A stretch of DNA of 64,000 bases from Burkholderia sp. FERM BP-3421 (GTDB lineage Bacteria > Pseudomonadota > Gammaproteobacteria > Burkholderiales > Burkholderiaceae): assembly GCF_028657905.1 (NCBI RefSeq), contig NZ_CP117781.1, forward strand, positions 186,001 through 250,000. The letters run 5' to 3'. This document shows, piece by piece, positions 8,202 through 16,320 of the stretch. The position numbers were made by a program, and so were the translations under genes. The notes below the pieces were generated by a model. It had not been told where the DNA came from. It saw nothing but the letters and a program-made list of their open reading frames with translations, and ran no database searches. Every line of letters begins with the position of its first letter. Position 1 is the stretch's first letter.

Positions 8202-8846
8202 TCAGCGGGTCGCGTCGATCAGGGGCACGCCGGTCAGTTCCTCGAGCGCGGCGAACGACAGGTCCGAGCAGATCTCGCGCACCGCGAGCCCGTCGCGCGT
8301 GACGTCGAGCACCGCGAGGTCGGTATAGATACGGCTCACGCAGCGCACGCCCGTCACCGGATACGAGCATGCCGCGACGATCTTGCTCTCGCCCTGCTTG
8401 GTCAGGTGCTCCATCATCACGAACACCTGCTTCGCGCCGATCGCGAGATCCATCGCGCCGCCGACGGCCGGGATCGCATCCGGCGCGCCCGTGTGCCAGT
8501 TCGCGAGGTCGCCGTGCGCCGAGACCTGGAACGCACCCAGCACGCAGTAGTCGAGATGGCCGCCGCGCATCATCGCGAACGAATCCGCGTGATGGAAGAA
8601 CGCGCCGCCCGTCAACACCGTCACATGCTGCTTGCCGGCGTTGATCAGCTCGTCATCCTCCTGCCCCGGCGCGGGCGCGGGGCCCATGCCGAGCACGCCG
8701 TTCTCGCTGTGCAGGAAAATCTCCTTGCCCGGATCGAGATGGTTCGCGACGAGCGTCGGCACGCCGATGCCCAGGTTCACGTACGCGCCTTCGGGAATGT
8801 CCTGCGCGACACGCTGCGCCATCTGGTCGCGGGTCAATCGTTGCAT
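8202..8846 (-). CDS. pcaJ: 3-oxoadipate CoA-transferase subunit beta
   Basis: A 214-residue subunit B of the succinyl-CoA:3-oxoacid CoA-transferase family. The catalytic glutamate lies in FLHSENGVLGMGPAP and YVNLGIGVPTLVANH is the conserved N-terminal motif. With PcaI it forms the enzyme that activates 3-oxoadipate. It follows pcaI by 18 bp. SCOT-type transferases act on other 3-oxoacids, but the pca neighbours make 3-oxoadipate the best substrate. Confidence 0.92.
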   Translation of the reverse strand: MQRLTRDQMAQRVAQDIPEGAYVNLGIGVPTLVANHLDPGKEIFLHSENGVLGMGPAPAPGQEDDELINAGKQHVTVLTGGAFFHHADSFAMMRGGHLDYCVLGAFQVSAHGDLANWHTGAPDAIPAVGGAMDLAIGAKQVFVMMEHLTKQGESKIVAACSYPVTGVRCVSRIYTDLAVLDVTRDGLAVREICSDLSFAALEELTGVPLIDATR

Positions 8847-8864
8847 CGTGTTCTCCTCGCCGGC

Positions 8865-9578
8865 TCAGGCGGCATGCGCCGCGCGTTGCGCGGCCAGTTC
8901 GGCCGCATGCGCGGCCTGCGGCACCTCGACGACCCGCTTGACGAAGATGCCGGGCGTGACGACCTGTTCCGGATCGAGGCCGCCGAGCGGCACCACCGCC
9001 GACACCTGGGCGATGGTCGTCTTCGCGGCGCTCGCCATCACCGGGCCGAAGTTGCGCGCGGTCTTGCGATACACGAGGTTGCCCCAGCGGTCGCCCCGGT
9101 ACGCCTTCACGAGCGCGAAATCGGCGTGGATCGGCGCTTCGAATACGTAGGGCTTGCCATCGATCACGCGGGTTTCCCGCCCCTCGGCGAGCTTCGTGCC
9201 GTAGCCGGTCGGCGAGAAGAAGCCGCCGATCCCCGCACCCGCCGCGCGGATCCGTTCCGCCAGGTTGCCCTGCGGCACCAGCTCCAGTTCGATCTCGCCC
9301 GCGCGGTACAGCGCATCGAACACCTGCGAATCGGTCTGGCGCGGGAACGAGCAGATGATCTTGCGCACCCGCTTCGCCTTCAGCAGCGCCGCGAGGCTCG
9401 TCTCGCCGTTGCCGGCGTTGTTGTTGACGATCGTCAGGTCGCGCGCGCCCTGCGCGATCAGCGCGTCGATCAGCTCGGCCGGCATGCCCGCCGTGCCGAA
9501 GCCGCCGATCATGATCGTCGCGCCGTCGTGCACGTCGGCCACCGCCGCCTGGAGAGACTCGAAAATCTTGTTGACCAT
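8865..9578 (-). CDS. pcaI: 3-oxoadipate CoA-transferase subunit alpha
   Basis: A 237-residue subunit A of the CoA-transferase. The glycine-rich CoA loop is ATIMIGGFGTAGMPAELID and the second conserved region is GGFFSPTGYGTKLAEGRETR. It is the promoter-proximal gene of a pcaI-J-B-D-C unit, with pcaK behind a hairpin. The start at 9578 (MVNKIFESL) has AGGA upstream. Its promoter region holds two PcaR-like sites. Confidence 0.93.
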   Translation of the reverse strand: MVNKIFESLQAAVADVHDGATIMIGGFGTAGMPAELIDALIAQGARDLTIVNNNAGNGETSLAALLKAKRVRKIICSFPRQTDSQVFDALYRAGEIELELVPQGNLAERIRAAGAGIGGFFSPTGYGTKLAEGRETRVIDGKPYVFEAPIHADFALVKAYRGDRWGNLVYRKTARNFGPVMASAAKTTIAQVSAVVPLGGLDPEQVVTPGIFVKRVVEVPQAAHAAELAAQRAAHAA

Positions 9579-9656
9579 GTGGGTTCCTGATACGCATCCG
9601 CGCACCGGCGCGCGGCTCGTCGAACGAACGCGCCGCGACGGGCGCACTCTCGAAAT

Positions 9657-9690
9657 GTTCGATATTCGAACTCAGATTCGATTAGCGAAC
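9657..9690 (-). promoter_or_regulatory. Tandem PcaR-like operators of the pcaIJBDC operon
   Basis: Two 15-bp near-palindromes lie upstream of pcaI: GTTCGATATTCGAAC (9657-9671) and ATTCGATTAGCGAAC (9676-9690), with starts 19 bp apart. They share RTTCG-N5-CGAAC. This closely resembles the PcaR (IclR family) site GTTCGATAATCGCAC that I recall from Pseudomonas putida pcaIJ. No IclR-family gene is in the window. Confidence 0.65.
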
Positions 9691-9700
9691 GTTGAGGCGA

Positions 9701-10924
9701 TCATAGAGTCGCGTGCTCCGCCTTGTCAAGGCGGGCGGACCAGGTATCGTCGAACGGCAGGCCGACGTAGTTCTCCGCGAGCGATTGCGCGGCCGCGCGC
9801 GAGCGCGTCACGTAGCGCAGCTCGGCCAGCTTGAGCCGGTTGACGAACGGCGTGTCGTCCGCGCTCGGATGCAGCATGTTGGTCATGAAGTACGAGAAGT
9901 GCTCGGCCCGCCACACGCGGTCGAGACAGGTCGCCGTATAGGCGTCGAGCGCCGCCTCGTCGCCGTCGCGATAACGCGCCCCGAGCGCGCGCGCCAGCGC
10001 GCGCACGTCGGCCACCGCGAGATTCATGCCCTTCGCGCCGGTCGGCGGCACGATGTGCGCGGCGTCGCCCGCGAGGAACAGGCGTCCGTACTGCATCGTT
10101 TCCGACACGAAGCTGCGCATCGGCGTCACGCTCTTCTGCGTGATGCGCCCCTCGGCCGGCAGCCAGCCGCTGTCGTTGGCGAAGCGCGTGCGCAGCTCGT
10201 CCCAGATCCGCGCGTCGGGCCACGCGTCGAGCGCCTCGTCGGGACGGCATTGCAGGTAAAGCCGCGTGACGCTCGGCGAGCGCATCGAGAACAGCGCGAA
10301 GCCGCGCACATGATGCGCGTACACCAGCTCGTCGAGCGACGGCGGCGCGTCCGCGAGGATCCCGAGCCACGCATACGGATAGACCCGCTCGAAGGTTCGC
10401 AGCCGCTCGGCCGGGATGGTCTGGCGCGCGACGCCGTGGAAGCCGTCGCAGCCGGCGATGTAGTCGCAATCGAGCCGCATCGCGCGGCCCTGCGCATCGG
10501 TGAAGGTCACATGGGGATGCGCGTCCGTCACGTCGTGCAGCGCGACGTCCGTGACCTCGAAATGCATCGCGTGGCCGTGTTCTTCGCCCGCCGCGATCAG
10601 GTCGCGCACCACTTCGTGCTGGCTGTAGACGGTGATCGCGCGGCCGCCCGTCAGCGCGGCGAGGTCGATGCGGTGTCGCGCGCCGTCAAACAGCAGCTCG
10701 ACGCCGCGGTGCACGAGCCCTTCGCGCCGCATCCGCGCGCCGAGGCCGGCTTCGTTCAGCGTGTCGACCGTACCCTGCTCCAGCACGCCGGCGCGGATCC
10801 GGTTCTCGCAGTAGGTGCGCGAGCGGGCCTCGACCAGCACCGAATCGATGCCTTGCAGGTGCAGCAGATGGGAAAGCAGCAAGCCGGACGGACCGGCGCC
10901 GATGATGGCGACCTGAGTGCGCAT
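9701..10924 (-). CDS. pobA: 4-hydroxybenzoate 3-monooxygenase
   Basis: This 407-residue FAD-dependent aromatic hydroxylase converts 4-hydroxybenzoate to protocatechuate with NADPH. FAD motifs are VAIIGAGPSGLLLSHLL at the N-terminus, DCDYIAGCDGFHG in the middle and LFLAGDAAHIVPPTGAKG near residue 285. Length is a little over the usual 394. The start has GGAG at good spacing. It is convergent in function with pcaIJBDCK and divergent from a LysR gene. Confidence 0.95.
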   Translation of the reverse strand: MRTQVAIIGAGPSGLLLSHLLHLQGIDSVLVEARSRTYCENRIRAGVLEQGTVDTLNEAGLGARMRREGLVHRGVELLFDGARHRIDLAALTGGRAITVYSQHEVVRDLIAAGEEHGHAMHFEVTDVALHDVTDAHPHVTFTDAQGRAMRLDCDYIAGCDGFHGVARQTIPAERLRTFERVYPYAWLGILADAPPSLDELVYAHHVRGFALFSMRSPSVTRLYLQCRPDEALDAWPDARIWDELRTRFANDSGWLPAEGRITQKSVTPMRSFVSETMQYGRLFLAGDAAHIVPPTGAKGMNLAVADVRALARALGARYRDGDEAALDAYTATCLDRVWRAEHFSYFMTNMLHPSADDTPFVNRLKLAELRYVTRSRAAAQSLAENYVGLPFDDTWSARLDKAEHATL

Positions 10925-10942
10925 GGGGATGTCTCCAACGTT

Positions 10943-10960
10943 GATTCGAATAGTCGAATC
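10943..10960. promoter_or_regulatory. Palindrome in the pobA-lysR intergenic region
   Basis: GATTCGA-ATAG-TCGAATC is a perfect 7-bp inverted repeat with a 4-bp spacer, 18 bp upstream of the pobA start and in the divergent promoter region. It shares the TTCGA core with the two sites upstream of pcaI. Sequence farther toward the LysR gene (10985-11035) is AT-richer and probably holds its own promoter. Confidence 0.6.
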
Positions 10961-11040
10961 GATTGTCAGCGCTTTCCCGACTATGCGACAACGCGATTTA
11001 AGCGATAACTTGTATCTCGATTCCGAATAGTGGTCCGGCC

Positions 11041-11964
11041 ATGCCCGAACTCGATCTGAACCTGATTCCCTACCTGGTGGCGCTCGACGAGGCCCGCAAC
11101 GTGAGCCGCGCGGGCGAGCTGCTCGGCGTGAGCCAGCCGCGCGTGAGCAGCGCGCTCGGCAAGCTGCGCGCGTACTTCGGCGACCCGCTGTTCGTGCGCA
11201 CCTCGCACGGCATGGAGCCGACGCCGCGCGCGCTCGCGCTGCTGCCCGCCGCGCGCGCCGCGCTCGCGCAGATCGAGCGCGGCGTGGTCGCGCCGCCGAG
11301 CTTCGATCCGGCGGCGAGCCGCGACACCTTCACGCTCGCGCTGTCGGACGTCGGCGAGATCGTGTTCCTGCCGCGCCTGCTGCAGGCGCTCGCGCAACAA
11401 GCGCCGCACGCGAACCTGCGCTCGGTGTCGCTGCCGCACGCGGAGGTCGAACGCGGCCTCGAAAGCGGCGACGTCGATCTCGCGGTCGGCTATTTCCCCG
11501 ATCTCGACGGCGGCAATTTCTTCCAGCAGCGTCTGTTCACGCATCGGTTCATCTGCCTGATGCGACGCGGCCATCCGCTCGCCGCGCACGCGCTGACGCT
11601 CGAACAGTTCCTCGCCTGCGGCCACGCGGTGGTGCGCGCGGACGGCCGCAGCCAGGAGGTGCTCGAACGCCACCTCGCGAAAGCGCGGCTGCGCCGGCGC
11701 GCGGTGCTGGAGACGCCGCACTTCATGAGCCTGCCGTTCATCCTCGGGCGCACCGACCTGATCGCGACCGTGCCGCACGCGATCGGCTACGCCTACGCGG
11801 CCGAGCATGCGTCGATCATGCTGGTCGAGCCGCCGCTGGCGCTGCCGCGCTTCGATCTGCGCCAGCACTGGCACCGCAAGTTCCACAACGACGCGCGCGT
11901 CGGCTGGCTGCGCGGCGTGGTCGCCGGGCTGTTCAACGACGCGCTCGACGAATGGCCGAAATGA
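11041..11964 (+). CDS. LysR-family regulator divergent from pobA
   Basis: A 307-residue LysR regulator. The N-terminal winged helix is LIPYLVALDEARNVSRAGEL, then LGVSQPRVSSALGKLRAYFG. The effector domain has a NahR/DntR-like flavour (PLFVRTSHGMEPTPRA, HFMSLPFILGRTDLIATVP). The divergent position to pobA suggests control of pobA with 4-hydroxybenzoate or a related aromatic acid as effector. That link is positional inference. Confidence 0.88.
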   Translation: MPELDLNLIPYLVALDEARNVSRAGELLGVSQPRVSSALGKLRAYFGDPLFVRTSHGMEPTPRALALLPAARAALAQIERGVVAPPSFDPAASRDTFTLALSDVGEIVFLPRLLQALAQQAPHANLRSVSLPHAEVERGLESGDVDLAVGYFPDLDGGNFFQQRLFTHRFICLMRRGHPLAAHALTLEQFLACGHAVVRADGRSQEVLERHLAKARLRRRAVLETPHFMSLPFILGRTDLIATVPHAIGYAYAAEHASIMLVEPPLALPRFDLRQHWHRKFHNDARVGWLRGVVAGLFNDALDEWPK

Positions 11965-12047
11965 CCGCCCACCGGGCGCGTGCGACGAAAGCATGAAACA
12001 ATGCCCGATCGGCCGCGTGGCGCGGCCCGCTAGACAGGAGTTCAGGC

Positions 12048-12716
12048 ATGGTCAAAGAGAAGGCGCCCCGCGCGGCGGCCGGCAAATCCCCCCGCAAGGC
12101 GTCGCGCGCGAGCGCCGTCCCCGCGCGGCCGAGCCGCGAGGAGGCCGAGGCGGCCGTACGCGTGCTGCTGCGCTGGGCCGGCGACGATCCCGCACGTGAA
12201 GGACTGCTCGATACGCCGGCGCGCGTCGTGCGCGCCTACGAGGAATTCTTCGCGGGCTACGCGCTCGAGCCGCGCGACATCCTCGCGCGCACCTTCAGCG
12301 AGGTCGACGGCTACGACGAAATGATCGTGCTGAAGGACATCCGCTTCGAGAGCTACTGCGAGCACCACATGGTGCCGATCATCGGGCGCGCGCACGTCGC
12401 CTACCTGCCGAATCACCGCGTGGTCGGCATCTCGAAGCTCGCGCGGCTCGTCGATGCGTTCGCGAAGCGCCTGCAGATCCAGGAAAAGATGACCGTGCAG
12501 ATCGCCGACACGCTGTTCGACGTGCTGCAGCCGAAGGGCGTCGGCGTGATCCTCGAAGCGGCGCACCAGTGCATCTCGACGCGCGGCATCCACAAGCCCG
12601 GCGTCGAGATGGTCACGTCGCGGATGCTCGGCACGTTCCGCACCGATCCGGCCACGCGCCGCGAGTTCCTGTCGATTGTGTCCAACCCCTCGGCCGTCAA
12701 CCTGACGAATACGTAA
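12048..12716 (+). CDS. folE: GTP cyclohydrolase I
   Basis: This 222-residue enzyme makes 7,8-dihydroneopterin triphosphate from GTP. The zinc/active-site motif ESYCEHHMVPIIGRAHVAYL is intact and the second cysteine lies in EAAHQCISTRGIHKPG. The first ~35 residues are a basic Ala-rich extension. It ends TAA immediately followed by the ATG of the next gene (12717), a pterin-type reductase. This suggests tetrahydromonapterin or tetrahydrobiopterin production in addition to folate. Confidence 0.95.
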   Translation: MVKEKAPRAAAGKSPRKASRASAVPARPSREEAEAAVRVLLRWAGDDPAREGLLDTPARVVRAYEEFFAGYALEPRDILARTFSEVDGYDEMIVLKDIRFESYCEHHMVPIIGRAHVAYLPNHRVVGISKLARLVDAFAKRLQIQEKMTVQIADTLFDVLQPKGVGVILEAAHQCISTRGIHKPGVEMVTSRMLGTFRTDPATRREFLSIVSNPSAVNLTNT

Positions 12717-13520
12717 ATGTCGTCCCGCACTATCCCGACGGGCGCGCCCGTCGTCCTCGTCACCGGCGCCGCGCGACGCGCCGGCCTCGCATTCGCGCGC
12801 CGCTTCGGCGCGCGCGGCTACCGCGTCGCGCTGCACTACGATCGTTCGGAACAGGCCGCGCGCCAAGCCGTCGACGCGCTCGGCGCGCAAGGCATCGAGG
12901 CCGTCGCGCTGCAGGCGGACCTCGCCCGGGCGGACGCGGTCACGGCGCTCGTCGATGCGGTCTATACGCGCTTCGGGCGGCTCGACGTGCTGGTCAACAA
13001 CGCGTCGGTGTTCTGGCAGGATCATTTCCCGAGCTTCGACCTCGCGGCGCTCGACGCCGCGTGGGCGGTCAACTGCCGCGCGCCGCTCCTGCTCACGCGC
13101 GCCTACCATGCGCGCGCGCAGGCGGCGGGCACGCAGGGCGTGGTGATCAACGTGGTCGACCAGAAGATCAAGGAGAACTTCCACCGCGACCACTTCAGCT
13201 ACACGGTCGCGAAGGCGGCGCTCGGCAACCTGACGCAGATGCTCGCGCTGTCGGCGGCGCCGGTGCTGCGCGTGAACGCGGTGTTTCCGGGCCTGATGCT
13301 GCCGAGCGACGACCAGACCCAGGCCGATTTCGAGCATGCGAGCCGCGCCGCGACGCCGCTCGGGCGGATTGCCGGGCCCGACGATGTCGGCGATGCGATC
13401 CTGCTGCTGACGGAGCCCGCGTACAACGGCGTCGATTTCGTGGTCGATGCGGGCCAGAACCTGATCCGCGTCGACCAGGACGTGCTCTACAAGCATCGCT
13501 CGCCGGGCGGCCGGCGCTAG
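12717..13520 (+). CDS. folM: SDR-family dihydromonapterin/pteridine reductase
   Basis: A 267-residue short-chain dehydrogenase. The cofactor loop is TGAARRAG (TG-x3-R-x-G), the pattern of pteridine reductases, in place of the usual TG-x3-G-x-G. NNAS follows near residue 95 and the catalytic pair lies in SYTVAKAALG. Its start abuts the folE stop with no gap. I infer reduction of dihydromonapterin or dihydrobiopterin to the tetrahydro cofactor. The substrate is not proven by sequence. Confidence 0.85.
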   Translation: MSSRTIPTGAPVVLVTGAARRAGLAFARRFGARGYRVALHYDRSEQAARQAVDALGAQGIEAVALQADLARADAVTALVDAVYTRFGRLDVLVNNASVFWQDHFPSFDLAALDAAWAVNCRAPLLLTRAYHARAQAAGTQGVVINVVDQKIKENFHRDHFSYTVAKAALGNLTQMLALSAAPVLRVNAVFPGLMLPSDDQTQADFEHASRAATPLGRIAGPDDVGDAILLLTEPAYNGVDFVVDAGQNLIRVDQDVLYKHRSPGGRR

Positions 13521-13566
13521 CCGGCGCGCCGCGCGGCATGCGCGGATCTTGCACCGCGACATGACA

Positions 13567-13608
13567 AGGCGGCCGGCGCGCGGCATCCCCGCCGCGCGCC
13601 GGCCGCCT
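13567..13608. terminator. Bidirectional hairpin between folM and cysE
   Basis: A perfect 18-bp G+C stem (arms 13567-13584 and 13591-13608, loop ATCCCC) sits between the convergent folM and serine acetyltransferase genes. There is no clear U-run on either side, but the position and stem strength fit a shared terminator. Confidence 0.65.
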
Positions 13609-13636
13609 CTCGGCGGGCCCGGCCCGCCCCTTCGAT

Positions 13637-14560
13637 TCAGCCCTTGTCGACCGGGCCGCCGCCCTCGCGGATCTTGCCCTGCGCGACGTTGCTGCCCGGC
13701 GGCACGCTGTGCGTGAGCCACACGTTGCCGCCGATCACCGAGCCGCGCCCGATCGTCACGCGGCCGAGGATCGTCGCGCCCGCATAGATCACCACGTCGT
13801 CCTCGACGATCGGATGCCGCGCATTGCCCTTCACGAGCGCGCCGTCGCCGTCGGCCGGGAAGCTCTTCGCGCCGAGCGTGACCGCCTGGTAGACGCGCAC
13901 CCGCTCGCCGATGATCGCCGTCTCGCCGATCACCACGCCGGTGCCGTGGTCGATGAAGAAGCTCGGGCCGATCCGCGCGCCCGGGTGGATGTCGATGCCG
14001 GTCGCCGAGTGCGCGATTTCATTGATGAAACGCGCGAGGAGCGGCACGCCGAGCAGATGCAGCGCATGTGCGAGCCGGTGATGCATCATCGCGAACACGC
14101 CCGGATAGCACAGCAGGATCTCGGTGACGTGCTGCGCGGCCGGATCGCCCGCGTAGGCGGCCTGGATGTCGCTCACGAGCAGCGCGCGGATGTCGGGCAG
14201 CTGCGTGCCGAATTCGCGCGCGATCTCGAACGCGCGCGTCTCCAGCTCGGCGCCCGGCGTATCCGCATGCTCGGGCAGGAACGGCAGCGCGCGGCGGATC
14301 TGCTCGGACAGGATGCGCAGGGTGCTTTCAAGCGTATGGCCGACGTAAAAATCGACGCTTTCGTCCGTCAGGTCCGGCGCGCCGTAGTGCGTCGGGAACA
14401 GCGAGGCGCGCAGGCCGTTGACGATCTTGCAGATCGCATCGCGCGACGGCAGCTCGCGGATGCCGAGCGGGTGACGCGTGCGGTGCAGGGTCTCGCGCGA
14501 TTCGCGCAATGCGGCCACGATCTGATCGAGGCCCCAGTTTCGAACAGCTGATTTCGGCAT
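13637..14560 (-). CDS. cysE: Serine O-acetyltransferase (EpsC/SrpH type)
   Basis: A 307-residue acetyltransferase that makes O-acetylserine from serine and acetyl-CoA for cysteine synthesis. After an N-terminal helical domain comes the left-handed beta-helix: GIDIHPGARIGPSFFIDHGT, GVVIGETAIIGERVRVYQAV, then GRGSVIGGNVWLTHSVP. This ~310-residue form is longer than enterobacterial CysE. The start is uncertain: Met at 14560 (MPKSAVRNWG) is preferred, and 14572 and 14584 are in frame. No strong ribosome site is visible. Confidence 0.9.
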   Translation of the reverse strand: MPKSAVRNWGLDQIVAALRESRETLHRTRHPLGIRELPSRDAICKIVNGLRASLFPTHYGAPDLTDESVDFYVGHTLESTLRILSEQIRRALPFLPEHADTPGAELETRAFEIAREFGTQLPDIRALLVSDIQAAYAGDPAAQHVTEILLCYPGVFAMMHHRLAHALHLLGVPLLARFINEIAHSATGIDIHPGARIGPSFFIDHGTGVVIGETAIIGERVRVYQAVTLGAKSFPADGDGALVKGNARHPIVEDDVVIYAGATILGRVTIGRGSVIGGNVWLTHSVPPGSNVAQGKIREGGGPVDKG

Positions 14561-14667
14561 AGACAGGAACATACGGCCACACACGACGCACGGCCGCGGA
14601 AAAAAAGTGACGGGTCCGCAAGATTACCGCGTTTTTTCCGCGCGAGCGACGGTCGCGATTCGTCGTG

Positions 14668-14904
14668 CTAGATCGTGATGCTGCTCGCGTCGATCCATCG
14701 CACCGCCCAATCGCGCGCGTGGGCGATCGCGGCGTCTTCGTTGCTGAAGTGCAGGTCGGATGGAAAAAAACGATTGGCGACCAGCTCGCCGTCGCTCGAT
14801 CGGGAGATCACCACATAAGGCTGGAACGAGCCGTCGCCGGCGCGCGCCGGCGTGCAGTTGAGCAGATAACCGCGATGCGTGAATGCCGTAGTCGTCATGT
14901 GCAT
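14668..14904 (-). CDS. Conserved hypothetical protein, 78 residues
   Basis: A small soluble protein with a pattern like HRGYLLNCTPARAGDGSFQP, then YVVISRSSDGELVANRFFP and an Ala/Trp-rich tail (AIAHARDWAVRWIDASSITI). This resembles small DUF-type proteins common in Burkholderia, but I do not recognise the family name. GAGGTG lies 9 bases before ATG 14904. In-frame starts at 14898 and 14931 are alternatives. Confidence 0.65.
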   Translation of the reverse strand: MHMTTTAFTHRGYLLNCTPARAGDGSFQPYVVISRSSDGELVANRFFPSDLHFSNEDAAIAHARDWAVRWIDASSITI

Positions 14905-15133
14905 GAGTCCGCCCACCTCTAGTCCCTTCACTTCTTCTTCACTACCCGTCCGTCAGGGGTGCTGCGGCGCCCGATGCGGGCCGGGACGCACGCCCGGCAC
15001 GGGTTCGTGCGGCCTCGCTGGAAAGGAATCATACTCTGTAGAAATCGGGGCTTCTGGTTGAAATAAATCCTCCCGAACCCGAAGGTCCCGGCGCGGCCGC
15101 GGCGGCCGCCCGCTCGCCTTTTCCCGTGGTCCC

Positions 15134-15149
15134 CGGAACGGGTCTTGCT
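15134..15149 (+). promoter_or_regulatory. Predicted sigma-54 promoter for the DUF3005 gene
   Basis: CGGAACG-GGTC-TTGCT: GG at 15135-15136 and GC at 15147-15148, separated by exactly 10 bases, with a complete TTGC element. The start codon is 37 bp downstream. This matches the recurrent promoter form seen around the rpoN cluster at 40-54 kb. Confidence 0.55.
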
Positions 15150-15185
15150 GTGATCCGGGCTGCTCCCGCCGCCAGGAAGAACACC

Positions 15186-15578
15186 ATGTCCGCGCCCCTG
15201 CCGCATCCGCGCAGCGTCGAACTGGACAACGACGCCACCCACGACAGCACCGTCGACACCGACGGCAAGCAGCGCGACGCCGCGCGCCTCGCGAACGGCA
15301 CGCTGCCGCCCGACCAGATCGCCACCAGCAACGCCTCGCTCGACAACGCCATGCCCGAAACGCCCGACGGCTTCGCCGGCTACGACAGCCGGATCGGCGG
15401 CAATCATCCGCAATGCGCGCCGCGCGCCGGCTACATGGTGATCGACAAAGGCTTCGCGGCCGAACCGCGCGGCCGCTTCGATCCCGACGCGTGGGTCCGG
15501 CCCCGCGGGCGCGCGCACTGCCCGGTCCGGCCCGTGCGCGCCGAACGCGTGTTCGAGTTCGCGCCGATCCCGCGCTGA
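15186..15578 (+). CDS. DUF3005-like protein
   Basis: A 130-residue hydrophilic protein without signal peptide. The core is DSTVDTDGKQRDAARLANGT, then IATSNASLDNAMPETPDGFAGYD and GGNHPQCAPRAGYMVID. The same core (VDVDGK, SNASLD, GLAGFESRAGG) occurs in the gene at 44659-45216, so the window has two paralogues. I recall this family as DUF3005, largely confined to Burkholderia, with unknown role. A predicted sigma-54 promoter lies upstream. Confidence 0.78.
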   Translation: MSAPLPHPRSVELDNDATHDSTVDTDGKQRDAARLANGTLPPDQIATSNASLDNAMPETPDGFAGYDSRIGGNHPQCAPRAGYMVIDKGFAAEPRGRFDPDAWVRPRGRAHCPVRPVRAERVFEFAPIPR

Positions 15579-15703
15579 CGCCGGCGCGCCCCCTTGCGGG
15601 GCGATTCGAAACCCTGGGTTTCGACACCTGATCATGCGGGCGGCTTGTTCGCGCGCCGCTGCATCGCGACAATCGGCGGTCATTCTCCGTTTCGGAATCC
15701 AGC

Positions 15704-16306
15704 ATGAAGATCCTGATCGTCGGCGCCTCCGGCACGCTGGGCAGCGCCATCGTCAACGAACTGAAACCCCGCCACGAGATCGTCGCGGCCGGCCGCTCGC
15801 ACGGCGACGTGCGGGTCGACCTCAAGGACATCGACAGCGTGCAGCGCATGTACCACGCGGTCGGACCGGTCGACGCCGTGATCGCCGCGACCGGCTCGGT
15901 GCACTTCGGCCCGCTCGGCGAGACCGCCAGCGCGCAGTTCGCGGTCGGGCTCGCGGACAAGCTGCTCGGCCAGGTCAACCTGGTGCTCGCCGGCCAGCAC
16001 CTGCTGAACGCGGGCGGTTCGTTCACGCTGACGAGCGGCGTCATCGGCGATGCGCCGTTCCGGGGCGGCTCGAACGCGGCCGCCGTCAACGGCGCGCTCG
16101 CGGGCTTCGTGCGCAACGCCGCGGTCGAGCTGCCGCGCGGACTGCGAATCAACCTGGTGAGCCCGACCGTGTTCGAGGAATCGCTCGATGCGTACGGCGC
16201 GCTGTTCCGCGGCCACGAGGCGATTCCGGTCGGCCGCGCCGCGCTCGCGTACAGCCGCAGCGCGGAAGGCGCGGAAACGGGCCGGCTGTTCCGCGTCGGG
16301 TACTGA
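15704..16306 (+). CDS. Short-chain dehydrogenase/reductase
   Basis: A 200-residue minimal SDR. The nucleotide loop is ILIVGASGTLGSAIVNEL. The usual YxxxK pair is not clear: the region after TSGVIGDAPFRGGSNAAAVN has no Tyr before GALAGFVRNAAVELPRGLRI. The protein therefore belongs to the short YdfG-like group that lacks the canonical tyrosine, and its activity is uncertain. It is a single gene convergent with the SMP-30 gene. Confidence 0.82.
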   Translation: MKILIVGASGTLGSAIVNELKPRHEIVAAGRSHGDVRVDLKDIDSVQRMYHAVGPVDAVIAATGSVHFGPLGETASAQFAVGLADKLLGQVNLVLAGQHLLNAGGSFTLTSGVIGDAPFRGGSNAAAVNGALAGFVRNAAVELPRGLRINLVSPTVFEESLDAYGALFRGHEAIPVGRAALAYSRSAEGAETGRLFRVGY

Positions 16307-16320
16307 CGCGCGGCGCGGCG

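Noticed and set aside
13500..13640. Small RNA gene in the folM-cysE gap
   Set aside because: The only structure is a single long hairpin best explained as a shared terminator.
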